NCBI RefSeq assembly: GCF_000955955.1
Contig: NZ_JYJG01000283.1
Location: 1 to 11,622 of the forward strand
Direction of reading: 5' to 3'
DNA length: 11,622 nt
Origin: Lentzea aerocolonigenes
Lineage (GTDB): Bacteria; Actinomycetota; Actinomycetes; Mycobacteriales; Pseudonocardiaceae
Both the position numbers and the translations under genes were made by a program. Below the pieces are notes generated by a model that saw only the letters and a list, made by a program, of their open reading frames with translations, did no database searches and was not told the DNA's origin. How positions within the stretch are numbered: the stretch's first letter is position 1; the number at the start of each line of letters is the position of its first letter. Of the stretch, positions 7,495 through 11,622 are shown piece after piece.

Positions 7495-7947
7495 ATCCAA
7501 TCGGGCCACCATGCTCCACCGGTCGCCCACCGCGCCGCTTGTACTTCTCACGGGTACGCGGGAGCGCAGACGCACCTGCTGTTACGTCCCGGCGGGGTCA
7601 TCGTCAGCCTCATCGCCGGGCCGACGAGCCTCCTGGGCTGGACAGCCTCCCGAGATATACCGGATCCTCCCTGCGCTCACCAACGCCCTCATCCGCCGCG
7701 TGGTGCACACCGACCAAACGTTGCGGTGAGCACGTCGAACCACCACCAGTCCGGGACCCTCATGAGCGCCTGTACGGTCCCGGCATGCCGAGCGTTGTCC
7801 TGCCGGGTCTACACCCACGACAACGTCCGTGAACTGCTCATCGAACGAGCCACTGACTGGGACGGCTTCATCGCCCGCCACGCCGCGCGGCTCAACGAGT
7901 CTGTTGCCGGCCACCTGTCCTGACCGGCTGGATTTCGCAGAGCTGTC
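7495..7947. other. Convergent intergenic region, no confident gene
   Basis: This 453-base gap separates the converging STAND-nuclease gene and the secreted-protein gene. No tRNA, repeat array or strong terminator hairpin was found. Only weak inverted repeats occur, such as GCCGG/CCGGC around 7906-7928. The + strand frame of the upstream gene stays open across it to 7923. Confidence 0.5.
7726..7923 (+). CDS. Possible small protein or 3' remnant of a lost gene
   Basis: A 65-codon frame from GTG 7726 (or 53 codons from ATG 7762) ends at TGA 7921-7923. The last 40 codons, beginning with VYTHDNVRELLIE, show strong G/C third positions and a plausible amphipathic helix. The first 25 codons look random and no good ribosome binding site precedes either start. 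The frame is continuous with the STAND-nuclease gene through its TAG. I do not recognise the sequence. It could be a short real gene, the tail of a decayed gene, or chance in GC-rich DNA. Confidence 0.3.
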   Translation: MSTSNHHQSGTLMSACTVPACRALSCRVYTHDNVRELLIERATDWDGFIARHAARLNESVAGHLS

Positions 7948-10900
7948 CTAACGGATGCGCACAGAGTTGCCCTTCTTGACGAACCCGGAGGCGCGATAGA
8001 GCACGGTGTGGCCGTCGGTGGCGTAGATCGTGATCACCAGATGGTCGTCCGCCTGTGGTGTGAGGAGATCGCCATCGATGGCTTCCACCACGAATGCGTT
8101 GGTGCTGCTGGTCCCATCGACTGTCACGGATGCAGTTCCGCGGAAGGTCGCTCGCGAGTTGTTGTCCTGGTCGATCACGAGCCATTCGAACGAGTTCGCG
8201 GAGATCGCGAGCCGGTGGCAGTTCACCGGAGCCTGGCTCGAGCAGCGGGCACCGGTGGCGTAGGTGAGGTGGAAGTCGCTGCGTGGGTCGATGACTCCGT
8301 TGCGGTAGCTGATGGTGAATCCGTAGTCGGCGCTGTCGGTCTGCCCTTGCTGGGCCAGGCCCGGAAGCACGTCGCCGGCGGCGAGGCTGGGCACGAGATC
8401 CTTCTTGTTCTTGCCTTCCGCCCCCGCGCCGGCGGGGTTCACCACGACGAGCATCGTGGTCGTGGTGGAACTCCAGTTTCCGGCGATGTCGCGGGCGCGG
8501 ATGCCGATGTCGTAGACCCCAGCGGGCAGGCTGGCACCGAGGCCGGCGGTGAGCTGTTCACCGGCGAGGGACAGCGGCGTCGCGTTGCCGACGCCCGGAT
8601 CGGTGCCCAGGTAGTACTCGCCTCTGTCCACTCCGGACAAGGTGTCCGTGACCGGCACGGTGAGGGTGGACGCGGTGCCCGCTGTTGCGGGGTTCGCGCT
8701 CCACGCCGGGGTGGCGAGAGAGGGTGGTGTCCGATCGATCGAAACGCGGTACCCACCGATTGCGCAGTTGCTGGCGGGATCGCATGATTCGGAAGAGGAC
8801 ACTGCCTGGTCACGACCTTCGGCCTGCACGATGGTCGGCGCCGGTGTCGAGGGCGGCCCGGCCGAGGGCGTCGGGTCCGTGCTGGACCAGGTGATCGTGA
8901 CAGGGGAGTTGTACCAGCCGCTGGGCGCCGGCCGGTCCGGTGAGCCGGTGACGGTCGGGCGAGCTCGGTCGACCACGACGATGACGGGTGCGGACGCTGG
9001 TCCTGCACCGGCGTTGTTGGCCGCGGAAACGGTGTACGTGTGGACGCCATCGGTCGCAGTGGTATCCGTGAAGGCGGTTTCCGTCGCGGTGCCCAGCAGA
9101 ACGCCGTCACGCTGCACGAGGTAGTGCGTCGCGTTGGTCGTTGTTTGCCAGGCGAGTGCAGGTGCGGAGTTGGTCGGGCTGGAGGCCGTCAGGCCTGTCA
9201 CGATCGCGGGCAGGCTTGGTTGTTGCTGGAACAGGACGGTTAGGGCACCGGCGTTGGTGTCCAGCGTCGTGGTGTTGCACTGGTGCAAGTTCGCGAGCGT
9301 GACGCAGATCTCCCCAGGGGCGAAGCTCAGGCCGCGGAACGTCGTGGTGGTGTAGACGCCCTGTGCATTGGTTCTGCCATCTGAGGCGAAGTCTCCGATG
9401 AACGACGTGGTGTCGCCGACCAGGAGCGGGAAGCCGCCGGGGAAGCTACCTTGCACAGCGACCGAAGCACCGGGAAGGCCGACCCCGTTGATGTCCTTGG
9501 CGGACACCGTGAGGCCGGTGGTGCCCGGCAGTCGCACCGCTCGGTTCACGTCGCTCGTGAGGGCCATCGCCTGAATCGAGAAGTCGAAGTAGTCCGGCAG
9601 GCCTGGCACGCCGAGCGGACCCATGACGCCACCGCCGATGACGGCGAACGGGTAGGTGCCGGGTGCCCTGGTGATGCGGAAAGACCCGGAGCTGTCGGTC
9701 TTGACCGAGCCGTCGAGCTCGACGGTCACGCCGGGAACGGCTGTTCCGGCGGCGTCGTGGACAGTGCCGGAGAGGGTGTGGCTCAGCACGGGCGTGGGCG
9801 GGGGCTGAGTGAGTGTCACGTCGACATCGCCGTCGGTGGTGAGCGCGGCGGTGTTGCACACCTTGTTCGGGCTGACCGTGAACCTCGCACAGATGCCGCT
9901 GCCGGCCGCGAGCAGTGTTCCGCGGAAGAGCGTGAAGCGGGCAGCTCCAGAGGAGTCCGTCAGAACCGAGCTCACCTCACCGCTCAGAGTCGCCCGGTAC
10001 ATCGGGTGGCCGGTGCCGAGCAAAGCGTGATCGGTGAGGATGCCGCCGAAGTCGATGGGGATGTCAGCGGCTGGCGCTCCAGCGTGGTCGTTCACCCGGA
10101 CCGTGACGGTGACCGTGGGAGGCAACAGGACGTCCGTGGTCAGATCACTGGACGTCAGGTCGATCGCGTCAGCAGGTCCGGCAAAGCTGAAATAGCCCGG
10201 GAGGCCGGCGATGTTCAGCGGACCGGTGCCGAGACTGCCGCCCTGCACCGACAGCTCGTATCTGCCAGGCGACTTCGTGATCGAGAACCTGCCGTCGCTC
10301 TGGGACCTGACGGTGGTGTTGCCGAGCTCCAGCGAGATGTGGGGGACTGGAACCCCCTCAGCCGTGCGCACAACACCGGAGAAGGTGTGACTGGGAGGCG
10401 TCGGCTGCGTCAGCGTCACCGACGCCGGCCCGCTGTCGGTGGTCACCGCCGAGGTGTTGCAGTAGGTGTCGACGAATCCGGTGACACCGCGTACGCAGAT
10501 GCTGCCGGCCGGGTAGGTGAGCCCGGTGAACACCTGAAGGTGTGCCGCGCCGTTCGACTGAGTTCTCGCCTCCGACTCCGTTGTCGTGAGCCGGTACGCC
10601 GGCGCCGCGCCCGGAACGAAGTCGAAGCCGGCCCCCGGTGATGACGACCCTGTCGCCTCCACCGCCAAACCGCTGGTGACCGGATTCCCCGTGGTGTCCA
10701 GCACCGTGACATCCAGTGTGGTGGTCGACGGCATTCGGAGGTCCTGCGTCACGTCCTGGCTGGAGAGGTCGAACGCCTGCGCCTCTGGTCCCGCGGTGAT
10801 CGTGGCGCTCACGGGATAGCTCGGCACGCCGGATACGAGCAAGCTGGCCAGTCCTGAGGTCGCGGCGAGGTCCTGGTAGACCCCCGGTGGGACGTTGAGG

Positions 10901-11421
10901 GCGAAGCCGCCCGGACCACCGACGTTCGCATTCGACATCAGGCCGCCCAGCGAGACCCTCGGGTTCTGCAGCTGAAGGCCGTCGTGGGTGCTGACCACGC
11001 CGCTGAACCTGTGCGTCACCGGAGTGGTCGGCACGGTCGCCAGCTGCACGTTGATCGTGAGATCACCCTGAACCTGGACACCTTGCTGCACAACGACGTT
11101 CAGGCCACTGTCGGCGGCAGGCTCGAACCGGAAGTCGTACACGCCTGTGTCGACCGCGAAGGTGAACCTGCCATCCGGTCCGGTGAACGCAGGGCCGTGG
11201 CGGACGTTGCTGGTGCCGGGTTCGACCGCGGTGACCGACACGTCCGGGACAGCGACGCCGGTCTGTGAGGTCACGATGCCGGAGACGACCGCGGGCGCCG
11301 AGGCCGCCGAGGGAGCTGCGAAGGTCAAGAGCAGCAGAGCTGCGCACAATGCCGCGCGGGCGAGAACGTTGAGACCCGGCATCGTGACCGCCTTCTTCCT
11401 TAGCTGTACCGTGCCCGCCAT
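7948..11421 (-). CDS. Large secreted multi-domain protein (carboxypeptidase-regulatory-like repeats, FN3, post-COAP-1-like domain)
   Basis: 1157 residues. A signal peptide has RKK in its n-region, a hydrophobic core at about 17-36 and an Ala-rich end, with cleavage near 40-42. Domains in order: a carboxypeptidase-regulatory-like beta-sandwich (45-128, 'SGIVTSQTGVAVPDVSV...DGRFTF' type); three copies of a roughly 200-residue module (136-340, 346-540, 548-735); a fibronectin type III domain (738-818); Ig-like regions (about 820-990, with GWYNSPVTITW); and a C-terminal domain (about 1010-1157) with FEWLVI, ATFRGTASV and VEAIDGD...DDHLVITIY, resembling post-COAP-1. No sortase motif or C-terminal membrane anchor, so probably released or loosely wall-bound; no catalytic site seen. 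An adhesion, matrix or structural role is a guess. An alternative ATG at 11382 has AGAAGG 8 bases before it; the start used here has GAAGGG 7 bases before it, so the choice is open. Confidence 0.85.
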   Translation of the reverse strand: MAGTVQLRKKAVTMPGLNVLARAALCAALLLLTFAAPSAASAPAVVSGIVTSQTGVAVPDVSVTAVEPGTSNVRHGPAFTGPDGRFTFAVDTGVYDFRFEPAADSGLNVVVQQGVQVQGDLTINVQLATVPTTPVTHRFSGVVSTHDGLQLQNPRVSLGGLMSNANVGGPGGFALNVPPGVYQDLAATSGLASLLVSGVPSYPVSATITAGPEAQAFDLSSQDVTQDLRMPSTTTLDVTVLDTTGNPVTSGLAVEATGSSSPGAGFDFVPGAAPAYRLTTTESEARTQSNGAAHLQVFTGLTYPAGSICVRGVTGFVDTYCNTSAVTTDSGPASVTLTQPTPPSHTFSGVVRTAEGVPVPHISLELGNTTVRSQSDGRFSITKSPGRYELSVQGGSLGTGPLNIAGLPGYFSFAGPADAIDLTSSDLTTDVLLPPTVTVTVRVNDHAGAPAADIPIDFGGILTDHALLGTGHPMYRATLSGEVSSVLTDSSGAARFTLFRGTLLAAGSGICARFTVSPNKVCNTAALTTDGDVDVTLTQPPPTPVLSHTLSGTVHDAAGTAVPGVTVELDGSVKTDSSGSFRITRAPGTYPFAVIGGGVMGPLGVPGLPDYFDFSIQAMALTSDVNRAVRLPGTTGLTVSAKDINGVGLPGASVAVQGSFPGGFPLLVGDTTSFIGDFASDGRTNAQGVYTTTTFRGLSFAPGEICVTLANLHQCNTTTLDTNAGALTVLFQQQPSLPAIVTGLTASSPTNSAPALAWQTTTNATHYLVQRDGVLLGTATETAFTDTTATDGVHTYTVSAANNAGAGPASAPVIVVVDRARPTVTGSPDRPAPSGWYNSPVTITWSSTDPTPSAGPPSTPAPTIVQAEGRDQAVSSSESCDPASNCAIGGYRVSIDRTPPSLATPAWSANPATAGTASTLTVPVTDTLSGVDRGEYYLGTDPGVGNATPLSLAGEQLTAGLGASLPAGVYDIGIRARDIAGNWSSTTTTMLVVVNPAGAGAEGKNKKDLVPSLAAGDVLPGLAQQGQTDSADYGFTISYRNGVIDPRSDFHLTYATGARCSSQAPVNCHRLAISANSFEWLVIDQDNNSRATFRGTASVTVDGTSSTNAFVVEAIDGDLLTPQADDHLVITIYATDGHTVLYRASGFVKKGNSVRIR
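9217..11016 (-). repeat. Three tandem copies of a ~200-residue protein module
   Basis: Copies lie at about 11016-10402, 10386-9802 and 9780-9217. Each starts with an 'H.(F/L)SG.V....G' strand, has a 'G.F.......PG.Y' stretch, then a second beta part ending in an IC....CNT...(T)T(D) signature. The cysteines are C309/C321, C511/C522 and C706/C715, and the first two copies end in LTQP. The pattern shows internal duplication and suggests one disulphide per copy. The copies have diverged, so this is a protein-level repeat rather than a DNA repeat. Confidence 0.75.
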
Positions 11422-11423
11422 AT

Positions 11424-11435
11424 CGAAGCCCTTCG
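11424..11435. promoter_or_regulatory. Inverted repeat CGAAG-CC-CTTCG over the possible leader of the secreted-protein gene
   Basis: A 5-base inverted repeat with a 2-base centre lies directly before ATG 11421 (- strand) and includes its GAAGGG ribosome binding site. If 11382 is the true start, it falls in the leader and may be a protein-binding site. A direct repeat CCTCGCG occurs nearby at 11447-11453 and 11465-11471. No clear -35/-10 pair was found. Confidence 0.25.
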
Positions 11436-11470
11436 GTCCGCCGTGACCTCGCGGAACGAGAATCCCTCGC

Positions 11471-11622
11471 GTGGCTCAACGGTCATCACCTATGACCGCA
11501 GGTGTCGCGATGCTTGCGTGGATGGCTGCCGACACCTTGCTGTCCCGCCACGGAATGGATGCGGCGTCCACAGCGTCCAAGGCGCTCGTCTCGCTCGTGG
11601 TCGCGCCGATGTTCTACTACTC
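11471..11622 (+). CDS. Start of a divergent gene of unknown function (partial)
   Basis: An open frame runs from GTG 11471 off the right edge, with in-frame ATGs at 11492 and 11510; the last has AGGTG a few bases before it and may be the true start. About 83% of codons after 11492 end in G or C, which supports coding on this strand. The visible residues, such as MLAWMAADTLLSRHG and ALVSLVVAPMFYY, are partly hydrophobic and may lead into a membrane segment. No family is recognisable from some 40-50 residues. It is divergent from the secreted-protein gene and would share its upstream region. Confidence 0.4.
   Translation, partial: MAQRSSPMTAGVAMLAWMAADTLLSRHGMDAASTASKALVSLVVAPMFYY

Noticed and set aside
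7244..7729. A 161-codon + strand frame overlapping the nuclease end and running into the gap
   Set aside because: It overlaps the PD-(D/E)XK coding sequence in another frame and its translation is Ser/Arg-rich with no domain.
9451..10641. A 396-codon + strand frame opposite the secreted-protein gene
   Set aside because: The - strand frame has a signal peptide, repeats and recognisable domains; the + strand translation is Arg/Gly/Val-rich without motifs.
7948..11421. The secreted protein as a third component of the NTPase system
   Set aside because: It is on the opposite strand, converges on the operon, is exported and has domains typical of surface proteins.
1..11622. CRISPR array, tRNA or rRNA genes, toxin-antitoxin pair, retron or reverse transcriptase
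   Set aside because: I saw no regularly spaced repeats, no tRNA-like cloverleaf, no RT motif and no small gene pair with the expected features on either strand.

Overview
The window is high-GC DNA with GTG and ATG starts, purine-rich ribosome binding sites and strong G/C preference at third codon positions, so a high-GC actinobacterium is the likely source. A Pseudonocardiales-type genome is a guess from the style of the proteins. Three large genes fill most of it: two co-directional genes for NACHT/STAND-type NTPases on the + strand (364-3375 and about 3499-7494), and a converging gene on the - strand for a large secreted modular protein (7948-11421).

Left edge (1-363). The first 64 bases carry the 3' end of a + strand reading frame resembling the C-terminus of an IS630-family transposase. 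Directly after it, reading leftward on the - strand (about 270-62), lies a decayed fragment of the C-terminal (OB-fold) part of an ATP-dependent DNA ligase, with two stop codons and at least two frame shifts. The insertion sequence seems to have landed at a TA dinucleotide in the ligase remnant. Between the remnant and the first NTPase gene are three short inverted repeats in a row, the last just before the ribosome binding site.

Defence-like operon (364-7494). Gene 1 encodes a 1003-residue NTPase with three membrane segments before, and five or six after, its P-loop domain. Gene 2 encodes a roughly 1331-residue cytosolic STAND protein: an N-terminal NACHT-like NTPase, a long helical-repeat (HEAT-like) middle and a C-terminal PD-(D/E)XK nuclease domain. 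STAND NTPases with membrane or nuclease effectors are known anti-phage sensors (Avs and bNACHT families). This pair, one with a membrane effector and one with a DNA-cutting effector, is the best candidate for an undescribed system here. A defence role is inferred; nothing in the window proves it.

Convergent gap (7495-7947). About 450 bases hold no confident gene. The frame of gene 2 stays open past its TAG stop for another 142 codons, and the last 40 or so look coding, so a small gene or gene remnant may lie there. No clear terminator hairpin is visible.

Secreted protein (7948-11421, - strand). A signal peptide is followed by a carboxypeptidase-regulatory-like domain, three copies of a roughly 200-residue module each with a conserved cysteine pair, a fibronectin type III domain, Ig-like domains and a C-terminal domain resembling 'post-COAP-1'. 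It has no visible link to the NTPase pair. At the right edge a divergent + strand reading frame begins and runs off the window.
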